From positions 3,814 to 67,813 of the forward strand of contig JBKEBQ010000023.1 in assembly GCA_047973225.1 (NCBI GenBank): DNA of 64,000 bases. Direction: 5' to 3'. The notes below the pieces were generated by a model. That model was not told the DNA's origin, ran no database searches, and worked only from the letters and a program-made list of their open reading frames with translations. Position 1 is the stretch's first letter. The number at the start of each line of letters is the position of its first letter. The DNA comes from JBKEBQ01 sp047973225 (GTDB taxonomy: Bacteria > Bacillota_I > Bacilli_A > Erysipelotrichales > Erysipelotrichaceae). A program made the translations under genes and the position numbers. This document shows positions 37,189-47,613 of the stretch, piece after piece.

Positions 37189-37612
37189 GTCTTTTACCTC
37201 CTTCCACTATCCACTTCTATTGAACCTTTGAACGTAATAGTCTGTGTTTTGCAGTGCAATCAAATTTATTTGTATTTAAATAAATAAATTATATATAAAT
37301 TATATTTTTATTGTAAAAAAACAGTTTGTTAATACTTTTTGTTTCTAAAAATAAATTCCTATATTGCCAAATTAAAGTAGAACTATAAAAGAATACATAT
37401 GCACCATTTTTTTAGCTGAAGGATATAAAAAAATGCAGTGATAGTTATTATTATCGCCAGAACAACGGATGGAAACAAGCAAAACAATGAAAATAGCCAG
37501 CTTTTTTCTGCACATAAAAAAAGAGAAAATCGCACATTACCTTTTGCTGCGAATATTCTCTCTTTTATCAGCACATAAATTATAGTAGCTGAAGGATATA
37601 GCTTTGTTTATA
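37189..37612. other. Intergenic region between glgA and the bacteriocin remnant
   Basis: Holds the glgA terminator and, near 37260-37320, very AT-rich DNA. AGCTGAAGGATATA occurs twice as a direct repeat (37414-37427 and 37587-37600). A 63-codon frame at 37383-37574 overlaps the terminator and is not accepted as a gene. Confidence 0.5.
37516..37566 (-). terminator. Terminator of the glycogen operon
   Basis: Imperfect hairpin: GAGAA...TCGCA pairs with TGCGA...TTCTC, followed on the minus strand by a T run. It lies about 50 nt after the glgA stop. Confidence 0.6.
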
Positions 37613-39040
37613 CTACTTGCATAATTCTCTATAAAGTTTTCGATATCGCTTTGCAGATTGTGCCCAACTGACTTTTTTATCCATTGCATTTTTTTGAATG
37701 GCTTTATATATCGTTGGTGTTTGATATACTTGTAAAGCCCTAAGAATCGCTTGATAAAAATCATTTCCATCATATCTTGCAAATGTAAATCCAGTACCGC
37801 TCCTATCATATTGATTATAAGGGATTACCGTATCCTTTAATCCTCCTGTTTCTCTTACAATTGGCAAACATCCATAACGCATAGCAATCAATTGCGAGAT
37901 GCCACAAGGTTCGAAATAGGAAGGCATCAAAAACAAATCTGCTGCTGCATACAATTGATGCGCTAAACCTTCATTATACCCTTTGTAAAAAACAAAATTA
38001 TCATACACCGACTCAAAATATGCTAATTTTTGTTCGTATACATCATCACCGGATCCTAAAATCATAAGTTGTACGGGCAATTCTAATAATCGTGGTAAGA
38101 TATCAAGCACAAGCTGAATACCCTTTTGTTTGCTTAAACGCGTGACAGCAACAAGCAATGGTATATCTTCAGTAACTGTCAAACCATATCCTTTTTGTAA
38201 TGTACACTTATTTATTATCTTATTAGAAAGTGTTTTTTTTGTGTATTTTTTTGTTAGATGGCGGTCCTTTTGTGGATTCCACATTTGAATATCAATCCCA
38301 TTGACAATTCCGATTAAATCCATCTTCTTTAGACCCAACACGTATTCCATCTGCTCACCAAAGGTCACTGTCAAAATTTCTTCTGCATAGGTCTTAGACA
38401 CGGTTGTAACCTTATCGCTATAAAAAATCCCACCCTTCATAAAGCTCATACCATTATGAAAATTCACACTATTATCAGCCATCAAATCTAGGGTTAAGCC
38501 AAAGCAATCGGTTAATACACTGGTTGGAAAGTTCCCTTGAAAAGCTAAATTATGAATCGTGTACACATGTTTTAGATGATTTATTTTATCATGCCATTGA
38601 TATAATGTTTTGGCCAAGACAGGCACCATTCCCGTATGCCAATCATGACAATGCAAAATATCATAACCATCTTTTTGTTTTAAAAGGAAATTCATCACTG
38701 CATGTTGAAAAAAAGCAAATCTTGCCCCATCATCCGCATAGCCATACAAATCTTCACGCTCAAAATATTGCTGGTTCTCGACAAAATAAGTACTCACATG
38801 ATTATGAACATGGCGAAAAATACGCGCTTTTTCATGGAACATCCCTTGTTGAATATCGATGTGGAATACAAATTCCATTTGTCCCATATACTTATCAATA
38901 ATGCGTTTGTATAAAGGCATGAAAATATCCACATCAATATCTTTAGACTGCACACTGTGTGGCAAAGAACCTATAACATCAGCAAGTCCCCCACTTTTTA
39001 CATAGGGCAACCCTTCACTAGCAACATGTAAAATTCGCAT
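37613..39040 (-). CDS. glgA: Glycogen synthase (ADP-glucose, GT5)
   Basis: 475 residues. It extends alpha-1,4-glucan chains from ADP-glucose. The N-terminal KSGGLADVIGSLP binds ADP-glucose, and the C-terminal GT-B half has the SRLSKQKGIQLVLDILPRL, ILGSGDDVYE and MPSYFEPCGISQLIAMRYG motifs with the catalytic Glu. The ATG at 39040 shares one base with the glgD stop (TGATG). A GTG one codon earlier is also open. Last gene of the glycogen operon. Confidence 0.96.
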   Translation of the reverse strand: MRILHVASEGLPYVKSGGLADVIGSLPHSVQSKDIDVDIFMPLYKRIIDKYMGQMEFVFHIDIQQGMFHEKARIFRHVHNHVSTYFVENQQYFEREDLYGYADDGARFAFFQHAVMNFLLKQKDGYDILHCHDWHTGMVPVLAKTLYQWHDKINHLKHVYTIHNLAFQGNFPTSVLTDCFGLTLDLMADNSVNFHNGMSFMKGGIFYSDKVTTVSKTYAEEILTVTFGEQMEYVLGLKKMDLIGIVNGIDIQMWNPQKDRHLTKKYTKKTLSNKIINKCTLQKGYGLTVTEDIPLLVAVTRLSKQKGIQLVLDILPRLLELPVQLMILGSGDDVYEQKLAYFESVYDNFVFYKGYNEGLAHQLYAAADLFLMPSYFEPCGISQLIAMRYGCLPIVRETGGLKDTVIPYNQYDRSGTGFTFARYDGNDFYQAILRALQVYQTPTIYKAIQKNAMDKKVSWAQSAKRYRKLYRELCK

Positions 39041-40155
39041 CACACAACATTCCCCCTATTTACATAAATAATATTTTTCTTATCACCTATAAGCTCTTTC
39101 ACGTTTTTTACTTTTACATTTTTATCAATCACTGCATGATTGATGTTCGCACCAGATGCAATATAAGCATCTCCAATCACCACACTATTACGTACGCTTG
39201 CGCCTGCTTCAATGACAACATTACGACCAATAAAACAATTCTCTATTTCACCTAAAATTTTAGATCCATTTGAAACCGATGAATTGGTTACTTTTGCGTC
39301 TTTTCCATAATAGACAGGTGGCGAATCATAAGTTCTTGTAAGTATTGGCCAATTTGTGACAAAGAAATTTTTCGCATATTGATAATCTATCATGGCCATA
39401 TGGGCTTTGAAATATTGGTCTAAATTATTGATGGCCATGACTTCTCTACGAACCGATTGCCCTTTTACAACCAGCTCACTCAATCCATCCGCAACGATTT
39501 TATCCAACCAATAACAACTACTCGTTTGACGCGCTTGACGAATCAAATCCACAAACAGTGCTTTTTTCATTACATAACAATCCAGTGCTACATTACGATT
39601 TTTATACTTTCCATAATTTCGTTCAATTCTTTCTACACGCTTGTCTTCATCCATGATAAGCGTATTGCATTCCATAAACTGCTCGCGACACGCATTAGAG
39701 TTTTTATAAAGCATCGTAATATCTGCTTTTGAGGCAATATGCTCTTCCACCAAATGATTATAGTCATGAATATATACAAAATAACTAGAAGCAATCAATA
39801 CATATTCTTCAGGAGCATTGATGATATGCTCCAAATTATCCCAAAAACAATTGATATCCGTATTATAAATATCCGTTCTGAATTCAGCTTCGCGGTGCAT
39901 AATGGTAATACGGTCACGCTTGGAATTAATATTGTACTGACGACCACTTCCAATATGCGTAAACACCGATCGCTGTTTTCTATTTACATTGATATGAATA
40001 TTCGAAATATCGGAATTGGTCATATTCGAAATAACAAAATCCATCAAACGAAAACGTCCGCAAAAAGAAATAGAAGGAATGGGACGATAAATAGAAAGTC
40101 CTTCAATATTTACATGTTTATCATCAAATTTTATGATTCCTAAGACATCGTTCAT
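39040..40155 (-). CDS. glgD: GlgD, ADP-glucose pyrophosphorylase regulatory subunit
   Basis: 371 residues, similar in fold to GlgC but lacking the glycine-rich catalytic loop (LAGGRGSRL in GlgC; replaced here by IIKFDDKHVNIEGL). RFRLMDFVISNMTNSDI and a C-terminal left-handed beta-helix (DAKVTNSSVSNGSKILGE, FIGRNVVIEAGASVRNSV) are kept. In Bacillus-type systems GlgD pairs with GlgC and raises its activity. The start is placed at 40155, which overlaps the glgC stop as ATGA and has AAGGTGG upstream. Confidence 0.93.
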   Translation of the reverse strand: MNDVLGIIKFDDKHVNIEGLSIYRPIPSISFCGRFRLMDFVISNMTNSDISNIHINVNRKQRSVFTHIGSGRQYNINSKRDRITIMHREAEFRTDIYNTDINCFWDNLEHIINAPEEYVLIASSYFVYIHDYNHLVEEHIASKADITMLYKNSNACREQFMECNTLIMDEDKRVERIERNYGKYKNRNVALDCYVMKKALFVDLIRQARQTSSCYWLDKIVADGLSELVVKGQSVRREVMAINNLDQYFKAHMAMIDYQYAKNFFVTNWPILTRTYDSPPVYYGKDAKVTNSSVSNGSKILGEIENCFIGRNVVIEAGASVRNSVVIGDAYIASGANINHAVIDKNVKVKNVKELIGDKKNIIYVNRGNVV

Positions 40156-41285
40156 AATTCCACCTTCTGATCTTTCCAAATCAATTCTACCGGTTCATCA
40201 TCTTTCACAATAATCTCTACATTTTCATGAACAACCACATCTTCAGCGATAATCAGACGTCTTACATTCGCCCCTTTTTTTATAACTGCACTAGGTAAAA
40301 CAACACAATCTTTTACGGTTGCTCCTTCTTCAATGACAACATCATTGAAAATAACTGAATTTTCTACTTTACCACCGACTATGCTTCCCTGACCCAACAT
40401 AATGTTGTGAATCTGTGCCGTCTGTAAAATATATTGTGGGGGATTTGTGGTATCTTTTGAATACACACGCCAATTGGCATCATCGATATCAACACCTTTC
40501 CCATTTAAGATGTCCATATTACTTTCCCATAAGCTCTCCAACGTACCAACATCTTTCCAATACCCTTTGAATCGATAAGCTTGCAGTTTCTCTTTGTTTT
40601 CTAAAAAAGCAGGAATGATATTCTTACCAAAATCATGTTCAGAAGTATCATCACGCATATCTTTTTGTAAGTAGCGTTTTAATTTTTTCCAATTAAAGAA
40701 ATAAATCCCCATGGATGCTAAATTACTTTTTGGTTTTTTTGGCTTTTCTTCAAAATCTATGATCTGATCCGTATCGTTTGTATTCATAATCCCAAACCGT
40801 TGTGCCTCTTTCATCGTTACCTCCAAAACGGCAATCGTCAAATCCGCATCGCTGGACTTATGACACTCCAACATTTTAGAATAATCCATATTATAGATAT
40901 GATCTCCTGATAAAATCAATATGTAATCGGGATCATGTTGATCTATGAAATCAATATTTTGCGATATTGCATCGGCGGTTCCACGATACAAATCAAAACC
41001 TTCATGTCTTTCTCTTGGTGCTAATACAAACGCTCCACCATCAAAGGTATCCAATCCCCACCGTGCTCCTTCTGAAACATAAGAGTTCAAAAGAACCGAT
41101 TCATATTGTGTTAAAACGCCTACTGTATCAATTCCTGAATTCGCACAATTGCTTAAGGGAAAGTCAATAATACGATATTGTCCTCCAAAAAAAACCGCTG
41201 GTTTCGCAATCCGCTCCGTCAATTGATGCAGTCTACTTCCTCTACCACCGGCTAAAATCATTGCCAAAATTTTTTCTTGTTTCAT
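40152..41285 (-). CDS. glgC: Glucose-1-phosphate adenylyltransferase
   Basis: 377 residues; makes ADP-glucose from ATP and glucose-1-phosphate, the committed step of glycogen synthesis. Visible motifs are the nucleotide loop ILAGGRGSRLHQLTERIAKPAVFFGGQYRIIDF, the metal and sugar site LILSGDHIYNMDY, IIDFEEKPKKP, FKGYWKDVGTLESLWESNM and the C-terminal beta-helix. The 70-nt gap after pulA is the largest inside the operon. It is coupled to glgD by a 4-nt overlap. Confidence 0.96.
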   Translation of the reverse strand: MKQEKILAMILAGGRGSRLHQLTERIAKPAVFFGGQYRIIDFPLSNCANSGIDTVGVLTQYESVLLNSYVSEGARWGLDTFDGGAFVLAPRERHEGFDLYRGTADAISQNIDFIDQHDPDYILILSGDHIYNMDYSKMLECHKSSDADLTIAVLEVTMKEAQRFGIMNTNDTDQIIDFEEKPKKPKSNLASMGIYFFNWKKLKRYLQKDMRDDTSEHDFGKNIIPAFLENKEKLQAYRFKGYWKDVGTLESLWESNMDILNGKGVDIDDANWRVYSKDTTNPPQYILQTAQIHNIMLGQGSIVGGKVENSVIFNDVVIEEGATVKDCVVLPSAVIKKGANVRRLIIAEDVVVHENVEIIVKDDEPVELIWKDQKVEL

Positions 41286-41355
41286 GCTATGCTGGCCTCC
41301 TTACCCTTATTATACACCGAAATCACTCCCATATACCGATTGATTTTGATTATTT

Positions 41356-43413
41356 CTATAATATGTATATCATACATGTATGTGCGCGCATACGTAATAT
41401 CTTTTGTGCTGTCTGTTTGATTGCTTTGTCCCCATCAAAAATTAACGAAATACACTCATCAAATTCACGTACAACCTCTTGATTCGTTATATTCCATGCA
41501 ATTACCACTGTCTGTGATTGCTTCGTTTGATGAAAATATAGAACTTGTGCAATCTCTTCAAAATCGTAAATATTATTAAAGGAGCGCAAAATTGGATAAT
41601 CTTTTCTTAATTGGATAATATCTTTTGTGAAATCAACTACTTCTTGATAATTTTGCATTCTTTCCCAATGAATCGCATTGATAGCATCGCTGCTTTGATA
41701 ACTATTCGAAATTCCTTTTTTCTCACGACAAAATTCTTGCCCCAAAGCAATAAAAGGAATGCCTTTAGCAAGCAAAGTCGCAGCTAACACCGATTTGTGT
41801 TTTTGGATGCGCGTTTCTTTAGAGTCAAAATGACAGCTCTTTTTGATCTTATCCCACAATGTGAGATTATCATGGCATTCACTATAATGAATGCTTTGTT
41901 GCTCACTTAATGCAGCATAGGGGTTATGTCCCACCAAAGCTTTTTTCATATCTTCAAGTCTTGTTGCATCTCCTGTTAAAAAGCCAAGCTCATTAATATG
42001 GTAATCATCTGCACGACCCTTAATAACATCTCTAAAAAAGTCATCAAAAAATGCATAATTGGGTAGTTGTTGAGCATTATACATACTTGCCTTTTCACAA
42101 TCGGCTAATGCTGTTGGCATTTTCCAGCCCTCTCCATACAATAAAATATCTGCTTTTATACTTCGTAATCCCACATCGATATATTGCATTGTTTCAATAT
42201 CTAAAATCCCCATCAAATCAAAACGAAAACCATCCACATCATAAAATTCTACATAGAATTTTAAAACATCAAGAATGTACCTACGAAACATTCTTGCTTT
42301 GCTATTTAAATCATTCCCACAAAAGGAACCGTTTGATAAAGTATTATCCTCATTGTAGCGAAAATAATAATACGGTACACATATGTCAAAAGCTGATGTT
42401 TCCAATTCATATATATGGTTGAACACAACATCCACGATCACACGCATATCTTTTTTATGCATGTTTCTAACTAAGTTGTGAAATTCACACATCCTCACAC
42501 TTGCATCATTGGGATTGCTAGCATAGCTTCCTTCCAAGCTGAAATATTGAACAGGATCATAACCCCAATTGTAAAATTTTTGCGGATTCCATTCATCCAC
42601 TGTCGCAAAATCATGAATGGGCATCAGTTGTACATGACTTGCGCCAAGCGCAGCCAAGTAGTCAAAACCAACCGCTTGCGAATGCAATGTTAGTCCCGTT
42701 TTGGTATAGGTTTCAAACGTTGCTGTTTGCGAAAGATCAAGAGCACTAGTAAAATCACGAACGCTTGTTTCAACGATTACCACATCTTGACAAGGTTTTG
42801 GTTCATAATGTTTTTTCACATTTAACTTGGTTATATCGATAATGGCATTTGCCTTACTATTAGCAATACCACTAATGCCATAGGGATCTAAACTTTTTTT
42901 CACACTCCCACTTGTCTCGACAAGGTAATAATACGTATCCAAATGTCGATTTCCTTGCAACGTTAAATGATACACACCTTTTTCTTTTCTTGTTAATAGA
43001 TGGTATTCAAGTTCATTGATAACCACCGTTACCTTCGTGGCAGTTGGTGCCCACAGATAAAAGGATGTGGTGTCTTCTGCAACGATTACGCCCAAAGGCC
43101 CCTCATAAAAATATTGTTCATCAAACGCTTTTTTTGTAGTAACAAATCCCACTTCCAAAGGCGCAGATAATGCATGGGATTCATAAACATCATATTTTTT
43201 AGACAAATCTAATATTTCGCTCAGCTGGCAAAAATAAGCATTATGCGTACTATGTTCATCACTACGTCTCATAATTTCTAAAGGATATGTTTTCCCCTGC
43301 TCATCACACAAGTAAAAAGCGTGTGCCTGACCTCCATAATATTGCTTTGATAAGAAAATGTTTACCAGTGTAAAATCGTCAAGATAAGCTTCTAATGTTT
43401 TGGTTTTTCTCAT
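41356..43413 (-). CDS. pulA: Type I pullulanase (GH13), glycogen debranching
   Basis: 685 residues from the ATG at 43413, whose ATGA overlaps the glgP stop. It hydrolyses alpha-1,6 branch points. The N-terminal beta domain and a CBM48-like domain (GPLGVIVAEDTTSFYLWAPTATKVTVVI) come first. The GH13 domain has the type I pullulanase signature YNWGYDP, the nucleophile in DGFRFDLMG, the acid/base Glu in LLYGEGW and the transition-state Asp in ECHDNLTLWD. There is no signal peptide, so it acts inside the cell on glycogen together with GlgP. Confidence 0.93.
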   Translation of the reverse strand: MRKTKTLEAYLDDFTLVNIFLSKQYYGGQAHAFYLCDEQGKTYPLEIMRRSDEHSTHNAYFCQLSEILDLSKKYDVYESHALSAPLEVGFVTTKKAFDEQYFYEGPLGVIVAEDTTSFYLWAPTATKVTVVINELEYHLLTRKEKGVYHLTLQGNRHLDTYYYLVETSGSVKKSLDPYGISGIANSKANAIIDITKLNVKKHYEPKPCQDVVIVETSVRDFTSALDLSQTATFETYTKTGLTLHSQAVGFDYLAALGASHVQLMPIHDFATVDEWNPQKFYNWGYDPVQYFSLEGSYASNPNDASVRMCEFHNLVRNMHKKDMRVIVDVVFNHIYELETSAFDICVPYYYFRYNEDNTLSNGSFCGNDLNSKARMFRRYILDVLKFYVEFYDVDGFRFDLMGILDIETMQYIDVGLRSIKADILLYGEGWKMPTALADCEKASMYNAQQLPNYAFFDDFFRDVIKGRADDYHINELGFLTGDATRLEDMKKALVGHNPYAALSEQQSIHYSECHDNLTLWDKIKKSCHFDSKETRIQKHKSVLAATLLAKGIPFIALGQEFCREKKGISNSYQSSDAINAIHWERMQNYQEVVDFTKDIIQLRKDYPILRSFNNIYDFEEIAQVLYFHQTKQSQTVVIAWNITNQEVVREFDECISLIFDGDKAIKQTAQKILRMRAHTCMIYIL

Positions 43414-45815
43414 GCATGCTCCACAACTTCTAAATCCCAAATCTCCCGGGCATATTCTTGAATGGTACGATCTGATGAAAAATAACCAGATTTAGCAATA
43501 TTGATCAAACAACTCTGAATCCAAGCCTTTCGATTTTTATATCGTTTTTGAACTTGTTCTTGTGCTTCTACATACATCATAAAATCTTTTAATAAAAGAT
43601 ACTCGTCATTGTGATAAATCAATTCATCATAAATATTTTTAAACAATTCTAAATTGTCATTCAAATAACCATCGTGTAGCGCTTCTACCACTTCTTGGAT
43701 CCGTGGATGTTCTGCTAAAAATTGTATAGCATTATACCCATTTGCCTTGATTGCATTGACTTCTTCTACGGTATGCCCGAAGATAACGGTATGTTCACGT
43801 GTTGCTAAGGCATCAATTTCAACATTGGCGCCATCAAGTGTCCCTAAGGTAAGTGCCCCATTCATCATAAACTTCATATTTCCTGTACCGCTAGCTTCTT
43901 TTCCTGCCATAGATATCTGTTCGGAAACATCCGCTGCATTCAGCAATATTTCAGCAATACTAACACTATAATTAGGAATAAAGACAACCTTAATAAAGGT
44001 ATTATATTTTTTGTTTGTATTCACTTTATCCGCTACAACATTGATCAATTGAATCACACTTTTCGCAAAATGATAGGATGCTGCTGCTTTTCCTGCAAAT
44101 ATAAATACTTGTTGTTGACGATTAAAATTTGGATTCTTATCAATTTCTTGCATCAGATACAAAATATGTAAAACATTCAACAATTGACGCTTATACGCAT
44201 GAAACCGCTTTGCCTGTACATCAAAAATCGCATTTATATCTACTTCAATATGGCAATGCTTTTTGATGTACTCTGCTAAAATGATTTTCCTTTGTTTTTT
44301 TACATTCCAAAATTTCTCATGCAACTCTTCATCATCCACATATTGCATCAATTTGCTCAATGTTTCTGGTCGTTTTATAAAGTCACTACCAATATATGAT
44401 TCTAAAAGCTTCCGCAGTTGTGGATTTGTATACAATAACCATCGACGATGCGTAATTCCATTGGTTTTATTGTTGAACTTTTCTGGATACAATACATAAA
44501 AGTCATGTAACGCATCTCGCTTTAAAATTTCCGTATGCAGTTTTGCAACACCGTTGACGCTGTGTGAGCCAACAATTGCTAAATGTGCCATATACACCAA
44601 TCCGTCTCTCATAATGGATACTCTTGAGATAAAATTATGATCATATCCACCATCTTGTTGCAAGTGTTTTACAAAACGACGATTAATTTCTTCAATGATG
44701 CTATACACTCTAGGAACTAGCTTTTGAATATACGCTTGTGGCCACTTTTCCAAAGCCTCATGAAGTATCGTATGATTGGTATACGCCATACTCCGCTTGA
44801 CAATATCAAAAGCTTCATCCCAGTTATATGCATATTCATCCATAAAAATTCTCATCAATTCAGGAATCCCCAAAACAGGATGTGTATCGTTTAGTTGAAT
44901 GGCAACCTTATCAGCAAAATTATCTAATGTTCCATACTTTCGTACGTGTGAGCCAACAATTCCTTGCAATCCTGCTGATGTGAAAAAATATTGTTGCTTT
45001 AATCGTAAATATTTTCCTTTTTCACTGGAATCGTCTGGATATAAATTTTGATTGATTTCACTCACTGCACGTAAATAATGTTGTAAGTTTGAATTACTCA
45101 GCATATTTTCAGAAGGTTCTGCACGCCAAAGGCGTAAAGTGTTGGTAGTCTTTGTATCTCTTCCAATAATGGGCATATCATAAGGAACTGCTTGCACTAC
45201 TTGTGCATTGACATGTTCAACAACAATTTTATCATGATCATCCTTATGCATTTCAATATCGCCCCAAAATTTCACTTCTACTGTATGACGCGGTTTTCTT
45301 ACTTCCCAAACATTTCCATATTTTAACCATTGATCTAGTACTTCTACTTGTTTTTCATCTACAATTTTCTGTTTGAAAAGTCCATAATCATAGCGAATAC
45401 ATTGTCCATGTCCGACATAGCCTTGAGAGGCTAGTGAATCCATGAAGCAGGCAGCAAGTCTACCTAGTCCACCATTCCCTAAACCTGCATCACTTTCCAT
45501 TTCTTCGAGTTCATTCAAATCAATATCCAAATCTGACAATCCTTCTTTCACTATGTCATAAATGCCTAAATTCATTAAATTATTGGTTAAAAGTCTTCCC
45601 ATTAAAAATTCCATGGAAAAATAAAACAATTGTTTACTTTGCTTTTGATCCACGATTTCTTTACTTGTTTTCCAAGCAAGTGAATCATAATCTTTTACCA
45701 ACTCTCCTAAAACTGTGTAACGCTCAATCACATTTGATTTTATCAAGTCATGTCCAAAATGTGCAATCATTCGATCCTCAAATATACTTTTAAATTCTTC
45801 TTTTGTCTTAAACAT
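43410..45815 (-). CDS. glgP: Glycogen phosphorylase (GT35)
   Basis: 801 residues. It releases glucose-1-phosphate from alpha-1,4-glucan ends with phosphate. The PLP Lys lies in EASGTGNMKFMMNGALTLGTLDGANVEI. The other conserved blocks are GNGGLGRLAACFMDSLAS, YTNHTILHEALEKWP, NGITHRRWLLY and KRFHAYKRQLLN. Length is normal. The start overlaps the glgB end by 8 nt and the end overlaps pulA by 4 nt. Confidence 0.97.
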   Translation of the reverse strand: MFKTKEEFKSIFEDRMIAHFGHDLIKSNVIERYTVLGELVKDYDSLAWKTSKEIVDQKQSKQLFYFSMEFLMGRLLTNNLMNLGIYDIVKEGLSDLDIDLNELEEMESDAGLGNGGLGRLAACFMDSLASQGYVGHGQCIRYDYGLFKQKIVDEKQVEVLDQWLKYGNVWEVRKPRHTVEVKFWGDIEMHKDDHDKIVVEHVNAQVVQAVPYDMPIIGRDTKTTNTLRLWRAEPSENMLSNSNLQHYLRAVSEINQNLYPDDSSEKGKYLRLKQQYFFTSAGLQGIVGSHVRKYGTLDNFADKVAIQLNDTHPVLGIPELMRIFMDEYAYNWDEAFDIVKRSMAYTNHTILHEALEKWPQAYIQKLVPRVYSIIEEINRRFVKHLQQDGGYDHNFISRVSIMRDGLVYMAHLAIVGSHSVNGVAKLHTEILKRDALHDFYVLYPEKFNNKTNGITHRRWLLYTNPQLRKLLESYIGSDFIKRPETLSKLMQYVDDEELHEKFWNVKKQRKIILAEYIKKHCHIEVDINAIFDVQAKRFHAYKRQLLNVLHILYLMQEIDKNPNFNRQQQVFIFAGKAAASYHFAKSVIQLINVVADKVNTNKKYNTFIKVVFIPNYSVSIAEILLNAADVSEQISMAGKEASGTGNMKFMMNGALTLGTLDGANVEIDALATREHTVIFGHTVEEVNAIKANGYNAIQFLAEHPRIQEVVEALHDGYLNDNLELFKNIYDELIYHNDEYLLLKDFMMYVEAQEQVQKRYKNRKAWIQSCLINIAKSGYFSSDRTIQEYAREIWDLEVVEHA

Positions 45816-47613
45816 AATCCTTACCTTTCATTTTTTTAAAAACAATAGCGCCAAAGGGGGCAATACGAATATCCATGTAATGATCATATCCCATCAAATG
45901 TCCATGTATTGTTTTTAATGCTTGATAATTGCACATATTACAACCATCGTAAATATCTTTCTCACTATTCATTACTTCCCAATATGTTCCTGACGCGGGT
46001 ACTGGTATATGATAACTTTCATAGCTAACCCCTGTCATATTCAATACAACGATGAGCGTTTCATCATGAGAAATTCTAAGATAACTAAAGATGCTTAGCT
46101 CAGCATTGTTTACATCCAACCAACAAAAACCATCATTATGATAATCTTTTTCCCATAAAGAACCATGATGTAAATAGATTTGATTCATATCTTTCATAAA
46201 CCGTTTAAATGCGTGATGTTTGGGATAGTCCAGTAAAAACCAATCCAAACTTTTCTTTTCGTCCCACTCCCTGAAGTGTGCCAACTCATTACCCATGAAA
46301 TTTAATTTTTTTCCTGGATGAGTCATCATGTATACATATAAATTTTTGAGCAATGCAAACTTTTGTTCGTATGTCCCCCACATCTTATCGATGATGTTTT
46401 TTTTCCCATGAACCACTTCGTCATGAGAGAGTGGCAAAATAAATTTTTCACTATGGAAATACGCCATACTAAACGATAGTTGATGATGATGGAATCGTTT
46501 GTGAATAGGATCTAATCCATAATATTTTAAGGTGTCATTCATCCATCCTAAATCCCATTTATAATCAAATCCCAACCCTCCAAAACACACCGGTGTGCAT
46601 ACATGTCCATAATCACTAGAATCTTCTGCAATCAGTATGGCATTAGGAAAGCGTTGTTTTAATTGTTCGTTCATTGTTTTTAAAAAGTGCAATCCGTTCT
46701 CATTCAGTCCATAATCTTTACGGCCCTGGCGATGGATTAAATTGGAAACTGCATCCATACGCACACCATCTATATGACAAGTATCTAGCCAATAGGCAAC
46801 GCTAGAAATAAAAAAGTTTTGCACACTCAGCTTACTATAATCAAAAAATAAGGTTCCCCACTCGCTTTCCTGATGTTCTTCATACAGTGTTGTGCCATCA
46901 AAAAGGCGTAGACCATGTTCATCTTTCACAAAATGTGTAGGGACAATGTCTAATAATACAGCTATATTGGCTTGATGGAATATATCAATCATTTCTTTAA
47001 ACTGACACAAAGATCCATAACGTGATGTTATGGAATAAAAACCTGTCACTTGATATCCCCAAGAACCATCAAATGGATGTTCCATGATGGGCATCAATTC
47101 GACAACGTTATACCCCATATCTCGAAGGTAGGGAATGAGTTGATATGCCAAAGCTACATAATCACTTATGCCATCTCGCCAACTACCAACATGAAGTTCA
47201 TAAATATTCATTGGACTTTTAAGCTTGATTGTTTGCTTTTGCATCCATGCTTGATCTTGAAACATGTAATCATCAATTGCCACTACCTTACTTGCTAGAT
47301 TGGGACGAACTTCATGATAAAACCCATAAGGATCACACTTTTCATGATAATCATGATCACTCGTGAAGATGGCATATTTATACGTATCCCATTGTCTAAT
47401 GCCTTCTATCCACAATTCAAAAATACCACTATCGTCAAGCCGATACATTCTATATTGGTGATAATTCCAATGATTAAAATCGCCCGCAACACTTACCTGC
47501 GTAGCATTTGGTGCATAGACGCGAAACACCACACCATTCCCTTTAATATGAGCACCGAAATAATGATACGCATCGCATATCAACTCATTTTGGTAATTTC
47601 TATAGTTTGTCAT
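45808..47613 (-). CDS. glgB: 1,4-alpha-glucan branching enzyme (GH13)
   Basis: 601 residues; cuts alpha-1,4 chains and rejoins them in alpha-1,6 linkage. A CBM48 domain is N-terminal (GVVFRVYAPNATQVSVAGDFNHW). The GH13 core has the ELHVGSWRDG start, nucleophile Asp in DGVRMDAVSN, acid/base Glu in ILIAEDSSDYG and Asp in PLSHDEVVHGK. The extra N-terminal module of long GlgB forms is absent, as in most Firmicutes. The start overlaps the malQ stop by 4 nt. Confidence 0.96.
   Translation of the reverse strand: MTNYRNYQNELICDAYHYFGAHIKGNGVVFRVYAPNATQVSVAGDFNHWNYHQYRMYRLDDSGIFELWIEGIRQWDTYKYAIFTSDHDYHEKCDPYGFYHEVRPNLASKVVAIDDYMFQDQAWMQKQTIKLKSPMNIYELHVGSWRDGISDYVALAYQLIPYLRDMGYNVVELMPIMEHPFDGSWGYQVTGFYSITSRYGSLCQFKEMIDIFHQANIAVLLDIVPTHFVKDEHGLRLFDGTTLYEEHQESEWGTLFFDYSKLSVQNFFISSVAYWLDTCHIDGVRMDAVSNLIHRQGRKDYGLNENGLHFLKTMNEQLKQRFPNAILIAEDSSDYGHVCTPVCFGGLGFDYKWDLGWMNDTLKYYGLDPIHKRFHHHQLSFSMAYFHSEKFILPLSHDEVVHGKKNIIDKMWGTYEQKFALLKNLYVYMMTHPGKKLNFMGNELAHFREWDEKKSLDWFLLDYPKHHAFKRFMKDMNQIYLHHGSLWEKDYHNDGFCWLDVNNAELSIFSYLRISHDETLIVVLNMTGVSYESYHIPVPASGTYWEVMNSEKDIYDGCNMCNYQALKTIHGHLMGYDHYMDIRIAPFGAIVFKKMKGKDYV

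Noticed and set aside
37383..37574. 63-codon minus-strand frame with hydrophobic end
   Set aside because: It overlaps the glycogen operon terminator, has no ribosome binding site and no family likeness.
37414..37600. AGCTGAAGGATATA direct repeat as a possible attachment site
   Set aside because: Only 14 nt, the interval holds no integrase or cargo, and the repeat lies beside a terminator. It may be chance or a local duplication.
41986..42422. Plus-strand frames of over 120 codons inside pulA and glgA
   Set aside because: Antisense to strongly conserved enzymes and without start signals.
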